From: Mycogone perniciosa
Lineage: Eukaryota; Ascomycota; Sordariomycetes; Hypocreales; Hypocreaceae
Direction: 5' to 3'
DNA: 64,000 nucleotides
Assembly (NCBI GenBank): GCA_025331125.1
Contig: JAOALB010000121.1
Location: 62,001 to 126,000, forward strand
The position numbers were made by a program, and so were the translations under genes. This document shows, piece by piece, positions 37,101-48,769 of this stretch; positions within the stretch are counted from its first letter, which is position 1, and each line of letters opens with the position of its first letter. Below the pieces are notes generated by a model. The model saw nothing but the letters and a program-made list of their open reading frames with translations. It ran no database searches and was not told the DNA's origin.

Positions 37101-38620
37101 ATCGAGCCAACCGGAGCACATAGCGTCTAAGTGGGGACCCTAGTTCCGTGAGCGATATTTCTCCGTGCCGCTTGTAGGGCGTATGGACGATAACGTGCCG
37201 TTAGCCGGTTGGTCTGAATCTTTGGCTGCTTGTGGATGTGGCTGATGTGGTTGTGGGTTGGATGGGATTAAGATGAGGTTTAACAAAGAGACAGAAATAA
37301 CTACTATTATGAAGAAGGTTAGAAACAGTGAAAAATGGCCAAGTACCATGATCCTTTAATAACTATTATTTCCATGCCGTCTTATGTTCAGAACTCGGAG
37401 CTCGGGAGATTTCCGATTAACAGAAGCCATGGCCATTTCACCATGCTTCTTAGTTAATCCTAGTCCAATACCCCCTTTAAGACTTTTAAGCACCAATCGC
37501 ATTACAACGCGAGGCAAAGTCTTTTCTAGCAAGAAGAAGGGCGATTGTAAAGAGGGTAACCTTTGGCAACAAGAGATGGAGTATGCTGTATCTTACGGAG
37601 CTCCCATGCCTCTTGGAGTTTCCACCAGAAGAGTCAGGTTGTTTTTAGTATCTTTCTGCCTCATCTAGTATTTCCTAGAGGAGCCCTCCGGCTTCATAGG
37701 AGCTCCAGTCCAAACACTCATAAGACGGAGTTTTACAGATTCACGGACCGAGAATTTCGGATCCATTAACCTCCCAAGCCGCACACGTTTGTTTCAGGCT
37801 TGCTTGGTTGAGAACAGGAATAGGTTCATTGAGCCACCTGTATGGACTCATGGAGCGTGGGAAATTTTATCTCAAACTCCTTGAAAAGCCTAGACTAGGC
37901 AGTGCTTGTTGACGGTACTAGCCAATAGGTTAAGAGTAGAGGATACAAGTCCTGGCAGGCTCAGAGTTCAATACGATGAGCTAGTCAACATAACACGAAG
38001 GTTACTGAGCGGTGAAGCTACAAATTGAGTTCAGCCGGCAAGCCAACTGCTATGTGCTTCATCGACTGAACCGTTCCGATCCAATAGAGCGTGCCCTCTC
38101 GGCTGAATCCTTCAAGCTAAGGTATCTGGATATAATTAGACTAGTTGAACGATTCGACTACAGATCCTATCTGACATCCCCTGGCTCCCGTTTTTGCACC
38201 TACAGGAGGGCGTCGTACCTCTGCTATTGAAACCCTGTGCCATTCAATAACCTAGGTAGCTTTTAGATCATAAGTCTAATGCTAAAAGTGAGGCGCCACA
38301 CTGCATGTGTGAAAGATTTGACCTCAGTTATACGGCACAACGATACTATTAATCCTAAGTGACTCTAAGTCAATAACAGGATCCAGGTCAATACTGTTTG
38401 TAAATACGAAGTCTTAAATGGTTTCTGCTTTGAGATTCCTTATAGTCTGGGCGTTTAGGGTGTCTAGACCTTGCTCGCTCCAAGGTACCCATGTGCTAGT
38501 ACTTGTTAAGGATTGCTTCAGGAGGTTGACATCAACCCTAAGATCTTTCTGCCTAGGAATGAGAAATCTTTCACAGGAGGATTCACGCTATTATGGCTTC
38601 CCTACATGTAGGCAATTTCG
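34142..38620. other. Gene-poor stretch, no supported gene
   Basis: About 4.5 kb next to the dead retrotransposon. Open frames are all short, overlap one another on both strands, and show no motif, splice pattern or coding bias. About 34740-35260 is AT-rich and contains, at 35219-35252, a transition-mutated match to about 14000-14033, so it holds repeat debris. A frame at 34372-34605 has a hydrophobic start but no further support. No RNA gene was recognised. Confidence 0.5.
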
Positions 38621-38650
38621 TAGTACCAAGGGTCATAGTACCAAGAGTCA
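38621..38650 (+). promoter_or_regulatory. Tandem 15-bp direct repeat upstream of the small secreted protein gene
   Basis: TAGTACCAAGGGTCA is followed immediately by TAGTACCAAGAGTCA (one mismatch). It lies 44 bp before a TATATAA box at 38694-38700 and about 180 bp before the start codon, a plausible place for a paired activator site. The binding factor is unknown. Confidence 0.55.
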
Positions 38651-38693
38651 GTTGTATGATGATAACAAGGTCGATCATGATGGCCTGAATTTG

Positions 38694-38700
38694 TATATAA
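38694..38700 (+). promoter_or_regulatory. TATA box of the small secreted protein gene
   Basis: TATATAA, 130 bp before the ATG at 38830, followed by a CA/CT-rich leader (TCATCACTCAACAG-like steps) typical of strongly expressed fungal genes. Confidence 0.6.
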
Positions 38701-38829
38701 AGCACGTCCCTGGAACACTTGATCAACTTCATCACTCAACAGTCTCATCACTTCAACAATCTCATTACCTGACAGCAACATTTCTACACTCAACATACCT
38801 TTACACAAGTTCATCAAAAATCACCCAAT

Positions 38830-39069
38830 ATGAAGTCTTTCTTCAACTTAGCCCTGCATCTTGCAGCTTGTGTTTCTGCCGCACCTGCTGCCAACAATCA
38901 GGTGGCAGAACTGGATGATGTGCCCATTCCTCCAGGTGCCAAGATCATCAAGTACGATGGCCCCAAGTACGAGATGAAGCCTGAGGACTGGGCCGTCAGA
39001 GCCCAAGCCTACGCCAACAACTGCTGCGGATTCAAATCTTTCATTGGTTACTGGAACTGCCACCATTAG
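38830..39069 (+). CDS. Small secreted cysteine-containing protein (effector-like candidate)
   Basis: A single-exon, 79-residue protein. Residues 1-20 form a classical signal peptide (MKSFFNLALHLAACVSAAPA) with an A-x-A cleavage site. The mature part of about 59 residues is acidic and proline-bearing at first (DDVPIPPGAK, KYEMKPEDW), then ends with a compact C-terminal segment NNCCGFKSFIGYWNCHH, which holds all three mature cysteines. No Kex2 Lys-Arg site and no repeated peptide, so it is not an obvious RiPP precursor. A TATA box and leader of normal length support transcription. No family was recognised. It sits alone in repeat-rich DNA, a common place for fungal effector genes; that role is inference. 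Three cysteines leave one unpaired unless the protein dimerises. Confidence 0.72.
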   Translation: MKSFFNLALHLAACVSAAPAANNQVAELDDVPIPPGAKIIKYDGPKYEMKPEDWAVRAQAYANNCCGFKSFIGYWNCHH

Positions 39070-40293
39070 CCTTTCTAAGTCTCCTGTAGGTTAATGGTGC
39101 CAAACCTAACTCCCAGTAAGTGAACGTGCTACATTGGATCATTGCAATTCGCTAACCAGTAATCTCATGATAGGGAAGCTCTGCTCGACGCACTGAGGCC
39201 CTTTTGCTTACATTCTCTTCTGATGGATTCAGACTCAAACTTCAGATCCACATGGTATAAGGCTATATAGTGTTTTGTGCGTGGTAATATCGCAGACATA
39301 TGCTACCCTGTGTCGTTGTATTTCCAACTCAATTAATTAGCTGTACCAAGTCGGAATTATTATACACGTTCAAACATAATATTGCGTCTACAGTGAGCTT
39401 TTAGGCGAACATTATGTTCCTAACTCAGTTTCCGAACCTACTTGATGTTTGAGTACAGCTAACAGTTCGAGATCGTTGATAATACAGTATTTGTCTCTCC
39501 AATGTAATTTCGCAGGTTTAATTACTATCGACTTTCTCATATGGATCCCACATTAGCCGTAATATCCTGAAGTGCCTTTCAGTGAAAAGAACAGATGGTT
39601 ATGTTTTTCGGCTCGGTTTGATGCTAGGGCTATTTTAGCCCAGCAGCAGACAAAAGTCTTCGAGATTTACACATACCACTCAAAGTTGTCTTGCCCTTTT
39701 GTGTATGAGAAGAGTTTATTGTTGCTATGCCCCTCATGTATTGGCTTCCCCTCAAAGTGTCTCTCACTTGAGCTCAATTCTAACTGAACTACCGACATCG
39801 ACTCTATTCACAGAGAAGGCCAGCTTACCAAAAGGCTTACTAATTTTCCAGTTTTAAGGATTATTAATACACATGGAGCATAAAAACTATGTTTTGGGCT
39901 AGAAGAACCTATAATATATAATATAGCCAATGTCATAGGATCCTTAATATATAAGAATCTGATAGCGGAGCGTAGCCAATAAAACAAGTGATGTAGTTAC
40001 CCTTGAATATGAACCTCCATCATGAAAAGATAAAACTTATTACGGGAAGTATATACCACGGCAGTATAAAATGTTGGACAAGGGGTGTGTCATGTGACCA
40101 GATTCCAGGGATATAAGATTTTCTTCCCCGCCAGGAAGCTTAGAGATCTTCAGAGATCAATGCAGTCATCATGGTGCCCCTATCGTTCTGTTTCTTCGGA
40201 TCTTACGCGCACTGTGAGCTACGTGTCTCCAGCCCCTTCCCTCTCCTCAATAACGAACAAACAGAACCCAGTTCTGACTATTTTATACCAGGG
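39070..40293. other. Intergenic, no supported gene
   Basis: 1.2 kb downstream of the small secreted protein gene, AT-rich, with only short meaningless frames. Nothing recognisable. Confidence 0.5.
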
Positions 40294-40450
40294 GTATGTA
40301 CATGCCACAAGGATCACAAAGATTGGTTTTTTACAAGACCCACATCAGCATTTTATATAGAAATACATATCTGCATTATTCTCCAATCACAAAATCAAGA
40401 TATAGGTCTTGTATTATAAAACTAACCTTTGTGACCCTTGCGGCATGTAC
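40294..40450. mobile_element. MITE-like inverted-repeat element, copy 1
   Basis: 157 bp with imperfect terminal inverted repeats of about 45 bp. The left arm starts GTATGTACATGCCACAAGG and continues through GATCACAAAG to ACAAGACC. The right arm is its reverse complement (GGTCTTGTA...CTTTGTGACCC...GGCATGTAC). A second copy at 62653-62811 shares arms and part of the core. No coding capacity and no clear target duplication. This is the pattern of a non-autonomous DNA transposon; the parent family is unknown. Confidence 0.7.
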
Positions 40451-41324
40451 GAAGCACCCCCGCGCTAATAGCGCATACGCAACGCCCGGTGTATAGGAAC
40501 CGTAAGCGTCAGGTGCGTAAAATTCGTAGTACGGAGTAGTAGTCAGAATATAGCAACTACGGGGTAAGTACCCCGGCGATGGGCTTTCAGGGGGGTCAAG
40601 CTTGAGCCAGGAGAAGTTCTTGTACATAAGTATGAGGAACAGGGGTCAGGAAACCTTTGCTGCCCACTAGTACTAGCATTACGACCTCAGAATCAGCCGT
40701 TTCCCGTGGGTTGTGGGTCACTCACGGCAAATGACCGGCAAATGGCCGATTTCGAGGCCTCCCAAGTGCTTTGCGAGGTGAGAAAGATCTCATATAGTAC
40801 ATGAGTGAAGCCTCTTGAATGATTCGATAGAACCACGAGATGGGGAAATAGAAATTCATTGCAATATAGGGTCATATAGTTGGAATAAACACAACCTGAT
40901 TAATACACAACGGCAACTCTACGGTCGCATGATCCACAATTGCAGGGTAGGGTCAAAATTGAGGCAGCGAAGAAGGTTTGTGGTCTTATACGAGGACCAC
41001 TACCGTTGAAGGCAGCAGCAGAAGCAGAAAGATCTGCTTTATTACAAATGTAATTAGCCTCTGATACTTTAGAAGGGGGGTGGATCTTTCAATATCCATG
41101 CTTATGAGACCCCTCGTCAGAAAATCTGGGGCATGTTGTTGGTTGATGGTCATCCTCGTAAGATTACATCCGATACGCCTCCACCGCTTTGGGTGTCAGA
41201 CGAGGCGATAACAACAATTGCATTAATAGATCCATTTCTGCTTTACATCTCCATTTATCGTACTACTACACACACCACCGAGAAACTGGCTATCTAGTAA
41301 TACCAAACATAGAGAAGTGGAACC
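40451..41324. other. Intergenic, presumed promoter of the thioesterase-like gene
   Basis: Contains a GCTAATAGCGCA core (about 40464) that recurs at 48423, and a TACGGAGTAGTAG motif at about 40530. No gene supported. Confidence 0.4.
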
Positions 41325-42594
41325 ATGAAGAAAGGACCTAAGGACCGTGGTTTACCTCGCCTCGACTATTCAGCTCTCCAAATGTCAGCCTGGGCCGCCG
41401 CGACACGAATCACTGCTGCAGGCACCGACAAGCCTGCTATCTACGAAGTAAACCTCCAGCCGGACTGGGTCGTCGGTGCCGTCCCTAGCGGAGGCTATGT
41501 AACGGCCCTCCTGACCCGTGCTACTCAGATACACCATGCTGTCGTTCACAATCGCCCTGACCAGCCGGACACCATTGCTGTTCATGTCGAGTTTTTGCGC
41601 CGGAACCGTGTTGGCCCTGCGTGCATCCGCATCACCCGGCTCAAAATTGGCCGTCAATTCTCTATTCTGCGTGCCGAACTGTTGACTGCCGAAGGCCCGA
41701 ACAATCAACATGAAGTGTCTACCGAAGCCACCATCACCCTAGGCAGCCTGGGCCATGAGCGACAGGCCGGTGGTCCGAATCATTTGACAACCCGAATGAA
41801 CCCGCTGCACCTCAAGGAGCATATGATTCCCCGTGAGAATTGCATGGAATTGGTTGAGATAGACGACATGGTCAGCTTCGCCCCTGCTTTCGCGAAGCTT
41901 AGGTGTTGGTATCCTAGAGGAGCAGACGGGCAGCCTTTGTTAACACATCCGATATTGGGTCCGAGCGTAAGTTAAATCCCCCACTTCCTCATTTACGGAC
42001 TGCAGAGTGCATGGCCTTGTAGTAGTTTGCCTGATATGAGTTACGATATTTGTTGAATGTCCAACTATCAACATGAAGACGGATTGGTGGATGGGCCTGG
42101 GTGAAATCCGACCCTTATGACTTTTACCAATGATTCCTAACAATGAAACTTTCATAGGTCCGGGACACCTGGATAACCTGGGCTCCTCATACAGGTGCCA
42201 GGACGTTTGACATCCCAAGTTTAAGCTTACTGGTCGACATCTCCCGGCCAATGCCTGCCGAATATGACGGAGTGACAGGCTACTGGTACCCGACTCTACA
42301 GATGGGATTCGAAATAAAGAAAGATGCACCGGACGGCGGGTGGAAATGGTTGTATTTGCGGACCGAGATGACGGTATGTCGGAATGGAAGGTATGGGATG
42401 GATGTCACTATCTTGGACGAAGGAGGAGATGTTGTGGCACTCAGCCGACATGTGAGTTTTCTCTAACTCCTTACTCTCCCTCCTGTCTATCGCAAGCGCC
42501 AGTAATTGCTAACCTAGTTGAATAGGTGATCCTGTTGGTTCCTGTGGCAAGGAATATTAAGCAGAAGGGCAAACTGGACGAGCCAAAGTTGTGA
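41325..42594 (+). CDS. Thioesterase-like (acyl-CoA thioesterase, double hot-dog) protein
   Basis: Three exons (41325-41966, 42158-42451, 42526-42594) give 334 residues; splice sites are GTAAGT...ATAG (191 nt) and GTGAGT...ATAG (74 nt), both phase 0. The first half resembles the N-terminal hot-dog of the TesB/4HBT_3-type fold: VNLQPDWVVGAVPSGGYVTA followed by HVEFLRRNRVGPACI. The second half holds the paired fold: RDTWITWAPHTGARTFDIP, then LVDISRPMP and GYWYPTLQMGFEI. Proteins of this type hydrolyse acyl-thioesters or act as acyl-binding accessory enzymes, and fungal versions occur in metabolite clusters. Catalytic residues cannot be assigned by eye. No signal peptide. It faces the P450 gene (convergent, 410 bp between stops). 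Confidence 0.82.
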
Positions 42595-43004
42595 ACACTC
42601 GAAAACCTGCTGTTAGCTCATAGAATTAACAGCACAGAGATTAGGATACTAGAGTAAATTAAAGTCAAGGTTTTGATTCCGTTTTAGGTTTTGACAGCAT
42701 TGGTGACGTCCCTCAGTTGAATAGGATACTCTTCTTTTCTCGACTCAGATGGCCTCCTACAAGTCGATGAAAAAATGCACTCTCCTCACCGCAGTTAGAA
42801 CAATAATGATATGAAGACCAAGTTTCAAATTTCAACCACTCTATTTCTTGCAGTGTAGATTCTCGAAAGCCCAATTGAATGACGAGAACTATTCCACATA
42901 CAGAATAATGTACAAATAGAAAGCAACTAGTGGTGTTGCATAGTCTAGTACGGAGTACCATTCTATAGAGCCTTAATTTCTATTTTACATCTTTTCTGTC
43001 ATCC

Positions 43005-44997
43005 CTAAGAACGCCTCCTAAACTGAATGACTGGGCCATCCGTCACAGAAATGAAATGACTGTGAAGCTCAAACTCAGCGTCTTCTCTCGTCTTTCCTCT
43101 ATAACCATCACGCCTCTCCTCCCCTATTCTACCCTCTGGCCCCTCTGCAGATTTGAAGTCCAGAGCCCAGAGAACGTGCGCCATCGTCAACAATATCTCC
43201 ATGAGAGCGATGCCCTTGCCCATACAGGTCCTAGGACCTATGGAGAATGGGGCATGTGCTTTCCGTGCTAGCTCCTCGTCGGCACCACCACACAACCAGC
43301 GCTCAGGGTTAAACACAGCAGGCTTTGGAAAGTACTCAGGATTATGGTGCAAGGCGTAGAGAGCAACGGCAACAGTCGTTCCAGCTGGAAAAAATCGCCC
43401 ATCAATGAGCGCCCCACCGTCCTGAATATCGCGCCAGAGCGGCACTGCAACGGGCGGAGCCTTGCGTAGTACCTCGTCAAGGCAAGCTCGTAGGTAGATA
43501 CAGCTGTCCAGGAGTGGTCCTGTTACTATCTGCTCTTGCGTGGAAAATGTCATGCGAACTTCCTCGGCGACACGCGCATAGGCAACGGGGTTGCGGGAGA
43601 GATAGAAGAATAAGCCAGACAGGGCGGTTTCCACAGTATGAGAGCCTGGTTTCACACACTGGTTAGATTGAGTGGATAGGAGGTAAAGATTGATCTGATG
43701 TCAGGGTCTTGTAAAAGGCTACCAGTAGAACTGAGTGCAATGTGGGATCATTGGAATAGGGAGGGTTTGTGTGACGTCTACTTACCAGCGACGATCAAGA
43801 CACCGCTCTCAGAAGCCAACTGGCGGGGCCCAAGGCCTCTACCTGTTTTTGGGTCTCTCGCGTCCAGCCAGCTCTGAAAGATATCAACCTGAGAATTACC
43901 CTTGGAAGCTCCTATCCTCTGCTGCAAGAGATCTCGGACTACTAGTCGGAACCCCTTTCTAGCATTCTCAGCACTGGGAACTATTATTCTATCCAGTCGC
44001 CAAGCGATCATCTCAATGGCTTCGATGAGGATGCTGACCAGGGTGAAGGCACCTGCGATTAAGGAAGTCAAAGAGCGGTATTTCACGCTGATAAGTGTCT
44101 GCAGATCAGCACCAAAAACCAGTTTGGCCATTATATCTGCAGATAGGTATCCGGCTATATTACAAACTATCAGTTAACTTTCCACACAGAAAAAGGAAAC
44201 TCGATGGCCAGGGATCTTACTCCAGTCGCTCATATTCTTGGGTGATGACCATTCACCACTTTCCAGAGAGTGGTGTTCAAATTCGTCGCTAGTATTACCA
44301 TCCGCGGGAAGTATGTCACAGAATGCTCGAACCAATTTGAGAACTGACGGCTCATAGTTCTTCTTCACAGAGTCCTCAGCAAATGCCCGTACAATGACTC
44401 TCCTCTTCTGGTTGTGCTCCTGCTTGTCGATAGCCGAGATGATGTTCTTGTCTTCGGCATGTTGTTGAAATGCGTCATATCCTTTCGATTTTCTCACGTT
44501 CTTGCCGATCCCGTATATATCTACACACAATCTGTTAGTTACACAGCTCCAGAACATACATTTCAGGCACTCCTATACCTTGAAAGCCCTCGATCGTGTT
44601 GACTAGGACTTTGTTCGGGCCGTAACAAACAATTTTACCTATAAACAGCTCAGCCATACTATTTGCAGCATGATTGTGATGCTTGAGGCCTCACCATATT
44701 TCTCATGACACCTCAGGACGTCTAGATGAAGATCCCCCTTGAAGGCGTGATATGCAGCGTATCCATTCGTGACCTTGGCCATAAATGGGCCGGGATATTT
44801 TGCAAGCGGGCTGAAGAAGACATTGTATACCACGGTAATGAACTCCTAAGCATTGGGACTGTTGTTAGCTAGCCTTCTAGGCAAACCGTAAGCAGAAGAT
44901 TACGTACATAGGTCACCAGGAGGGAAATCGCTATTCCAACCACCATAAACAGACTCTGGTATAAGTCGTAGAGATTCATATCTTCTAGAAGTAACAT
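43005..44997 (-). CDS. Cytochrome P450 monooxygenase
   Basis: Six exons (44997-44908, 44845-44695, 44638-44579, 44520-44221, 44154-43786, 43645-43005) encode 536 residues; all introns are GT-AG and phase-consistent. An N-terminal membrane anchor (about residues 12-29, LFMVVGIAISLLV) is followed by the proline-rich turn FSPLAKYPGP. I-helix oxygen-binding segment is AGSHTVETA, where S-H replaces the common D/E-T pair order. K-helix ExxR is EVLR (about 381-384), PERW follows, and the haem loop is FSIGPRTCMG with Cys about 464. Microsomal enzyme using NADPH-P450 reductase. General form is like the CYP families of fungal secondary metabolism with a PGP-start region; substrate unknown. Start at 44997 is chosen because it supplies the anchor; a second ATG lies six codons downstream. 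Confidence 0.92.
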
Positions 44998-46254
44998 CGT
45001 TGCGTTGTGAATGTTCTGGAGATCTCACAACATTGATTCGATCGTATCAATTGGCCAATCCCTATACATTATCGCGTCGTCTTGATCACGTGGATTAGTC
45101 GGCAACCTGGATCCGCAAGCATCTCCCTGTATTTTATTAGAGGCGCGGTTTCCGCTGCCATTCTCCCATATTACCTTTGAACCGCGTTTTCCGCCTCTTT
45201 CCCAGTGTCAAAATCGATTTTCAGTCATCGCTGTCTTACATGGCTAACTAACAACTAGGTCTGACATAGCATCTTTACGGTAGGACCCCGATGCACAATA
45301 CTGGGGAAAATCTCGAATCCACTCTACAAGGATCAAATCGTACAGAGAGGTTGGAGAACAACTTTGGGTTTATAGCTCCAACAAGTCATTATTTATTGCC
45401 TTATTATACGAGGGAATCTGCCGATTGGTGGCTTTTCACAAAGGCACCATTAGGGTTACGCTGATCTTGAGTTTATTAAGTTGCTATACTTCACTACGCA
45501 TGTATTCTACAGTAGGAGTATTGTTCAACTACATCTCTCCTAATCTCGTTTTCTTAGCTTATTTCCGACAGGTCTGGGCTATGTTTAGTAAATTCCGACG
45601 CAGAACCTCGTATTGCGGCACGGACTTAAAGAGAATTGAGGTATTTCGCTTATCGACTGTACGATTTTGCGCCAGTATATACTTTTGAAATGGCTTATTC
45701 AGCTATTTGCATATTTTCAAGATTACGACTGCTCATGTAAATTTGGCTGACTGTTTATGTAAGGTTAAAACTTACCGGGCATTTTCCTTGTCTTGTGGAT
45801 CGGGATACCTGGCGAGTTAGCTGGTCAGCAACTCCACAATCGCTATCATATACATGTAGTAGGGATAGCTGCATACAGTCCCGCATTTAACGGCCGTCAT
45901 TGGGATCTAACCTATGTCGAAAATAGTAATCGGGGCGCCATTATTATCACAATTATACAGTGAAATGGAAGTAAGCTAAATGAAGCAATAAAAGAATATA
46001 TTTATTGTGTATTTGGAATATAGACTTTCTGAATATTAAGGCTGTATAACACAATTTCGGTTTCATAGTTAACGAAAAGGCAAGGAGCCTCCAAGGTCCC
46101 ATTAGTTGCTCTACTTTGCACATAATTTATCTTGCCCACTCAAAAAATAAACTCACTTTTTGATTCCTCCTCATATTTTAAGAAAAACCTCCGTCAATCA
46201 TTTGTAAACTTACGTCAAACCTGTCACCGGTTAACAAAGTATAGTTACATACAG
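44998..46254. other. Divergent intergenic region of P450 and desaturase
   Basis: 1.26 kb between two head-to-head start codons, so promoters of both genes are expected. AT-rich before the desaturase. No gene or RNA supported; an 87-codon frame at 45425-45688 has no motif or splice context. Confidence 0.45.
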
Positions 46255-47692
46255 ATGGCTCCCCGAATCGATCAGATCATGCTGGTTGATGTTGATCCGG
46301 GTCTTATTGAGATGGAGGAAGAACGAAAATCGACAACAACGACGAAAACCACAAGTAAGTCAGATTGAAGCACGGCACAAATACTATCCAACTTACAACC
46401 CATCAACAGCAATCCATGAAAGCGGGAAGCCACTGTATGGCGCACTTGTTGACTCGTACGGCAATGATTTTACGGTACCTGAATACACTCTGAAGCAGCT
46501 CCGTGACGCCATACCCACACACTGCTTCGAGAGGTCAGCTCTCCGAAGCTTCAGATATGTAGGCCAGGACCTCCTCCTACTGGCCAGCACGTTCTACATA
46601 TTTCATCATTATGTAACTCCATCCACGGTGGTGTCGCCAGCAGCCCGGTTTGCTCTCTGGACTCTGTACTCAATACTGCAGGGACTGTTCGGCACAGGGC
46701 TTTGGGTCATGGCGCACGAGTGCGGGCATCAATCGTTCTCAGACTCGCGAATTCTCAACAATTTCACTGGCTGGGTGTTGCACTCAGCGTTGTTGGTGCC
46801 GTACTTTTCTTGGAAGATATCCCATAAGACGCACCATTCCGCTACGGGCCACCTACTGAAGGACACCTCCTTTTTGCCCAAGACCCGCGAGGAATTCGCC
46901 GCTCGCGAAGACACCTCGATGCAACAATTTGACGAGTTGACTGAGGAGGCACCCCTTCGCACGGCTCTTGAGCTCATTCTACAGCAGTTGGTAGGCCTAC
47001 CCATATACCTGGGCTGGAATGAGGCCGGCCGCAAGGAACATGAACTGGTAGTCGGCCCTCGCGGCAAAGGTCGACATAACGGGCCCGGCGGCGGTGTCAA
47101 TCACTACAGCCCGAGCAGCCCTCTGTATGATGCCAAAGACGGCCGGCTCATATTGCTGAGTGACTTGGGCATCCTACTGGCAGGGGCAGCATTATACTGG
47201 GTGGGGAAGACATACGGGTGGGCAAACCTATTCCTGTGGTATGGAGCACCATACTTGTGGGTGAATCACTGGATCGTGGCCATCGTTTACCTGCACCACA
47301 CCGACCCAGCCCTCCCTCACTACGACCCGGTGGCATGGAGTTACGTACGGGGGGCAGCAACAACGATTGACCGCGACCTGGGGTTTGTGGGTCGACACTT
47401 GTTCCACGGCATCACGTCGACCCACGTACTGCACCACACGTTCTCCTCAATTCCGTTCTACCATGCCGAAGAGGCTACAGCGGCGATCCGTCCTATCATG
47501 GGCCATCACTACCGATCGATTGGTGGCGGAATCCCCGGGTTTATACAGAGCCTCTGGCATAGTGCCCGCTGGTGCCAGTGGGTTGAGCCATGTGCGGGAG
47601 CTGAGGGAATAGGAAAGCACGTGAAATTCTTCAGGAATCGAAATGGACTCGGCGTCCCGGCAATGAAAAGCATTGCAGGCGCCAAGATCTAG
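46255..47692 (+). CDS. Delta-12-type (FAD2-like) membrane fatty-acid desaturase
   Basis: Two exons (46255-46354, 46410-47692; intron 55 nt, GTAAGT...ACAG, phase 1) give 460 residues. Three histidine boxes coordinate the di-iron centre: HECGH about 136-140, HKTHH about 172-176 and HVLHH about 372-376. Hydrophobic helices surround them. The context around the first box (MAHECGHQSFSD) and second box (ISHKTHHSATGH) is that of fungal oleoyl delta-12 desaturases, which act in the ER on acyl-lipids using cytochrome b5. Related proteins can be acetylenases, epoxygenases or other diverged desaturases, and sequence by eye cannot separate them. Its company of P450 and thioesterase hints at a specialised role rather than the housekeeping enzyme. 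Confidence 0.9.
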
Positions 47693-48769
47693 ATTATATT
47701 GTTGCGGTTATAGTCACGGACCGTGCCGGTGCCGGGCAAAGGTCCAGACGCCCGATCACGGCTTAATCAGGTGGAAGGAATCATAGTTTTGCGGGATTTC
47801 TACTAATTAAAGATTTCACAACATAATCATCTTTGATATGTAGACACTTGGATTTGTCTGCTTGTAGTATCCATGGATATAATAAGCATTAGCCGGCTAT
47901 ATATTAAGTATTTTATCACGGAGTACTCGCATGTATTGAATATTAGCGCCGGCGTTATTACTTTTCTACGTTTTGCCACGTAATAGTATACCCTTTTTGG
48001 CCTCTTTCATGCCAAAGAGGATAAATGGGTTTACGGTCGGGGACTTCTGTTACCCCGTCAGCCCGCCGGGTTCCCAAGACTGAGACCCCCGAAGTTGGTG
48101 GAACCTAAATATGGAATAAAAGGAGAAAGATTCTAGATCCAGGAGTACGAGGTACTGGAAGTGAAAGTCAACTCTTGGAGAGAGACAGAAAGGCAGTCTC
48201 GCATTCCCAAACTTAGCACTATTACTAATATGGGGAAATTAGAAGCAAACTGGGTCTTGAAACTAGTTGAACCTAAGCGAACGGAGAGAGGGATGAAAAA
48301 GGCGGGAACGTACACGCCTGAGTGCCCAAGGGGGTCCATCTCCAGTTGTGAACATGTAACAGAATGCCGTTTTTGGCGCCATTGGCTTGCGGTAGAGAGG
48401 GTGGCGGAGGAAAATCCGCCGCTGCTAATAGCGCACGCAGCCAATAGTGCTTACTAGGTACTTACCAATAACGCCCGCATATTATTGCTTTCGTTTTCTA
48501 TCTCTACGAGGTTTCCCGTTGCTATAGACCGATGTCATTTATTTAGAGTACTCACACCAACACGCAATACTCTATTGATAATAGACTTCCACCTTCGGGA
48601 CCCAAGTCAATATTTCCAGGTCCTTAATTTTGTTTTATTCACCTCCAATACACTGACAAATACCTCTGTAAGTCACACATAGCCCTATATGATGAGTTTA
48701 TACTAACCATGTCCTCCCTCTAGCGGCTGTACTGTCATTTCCCCCTAGTCAAATCTTGTTCCGCCCGCT
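47693..48769. other. Intergenic with small inverted repeat
   Basis: About 1.1 kb. A hairpin-forming GCGGAGGAAAATCCGC lies near 48403-48418, inside an imperfect inverted repeat (about 48375-48450) with ATTGGCT(T)GCG arms. A GCTAATAGCGCA core is shared with about 40464. A TACTCG/ACGGAGTA motif is near 47920. No gene supported. Confidence 0.4.

Noticed and set aside
41385..41711. 108-codon minus-strand frame
   Set aside because: Antisense shadow of the thioesterase-like exon.
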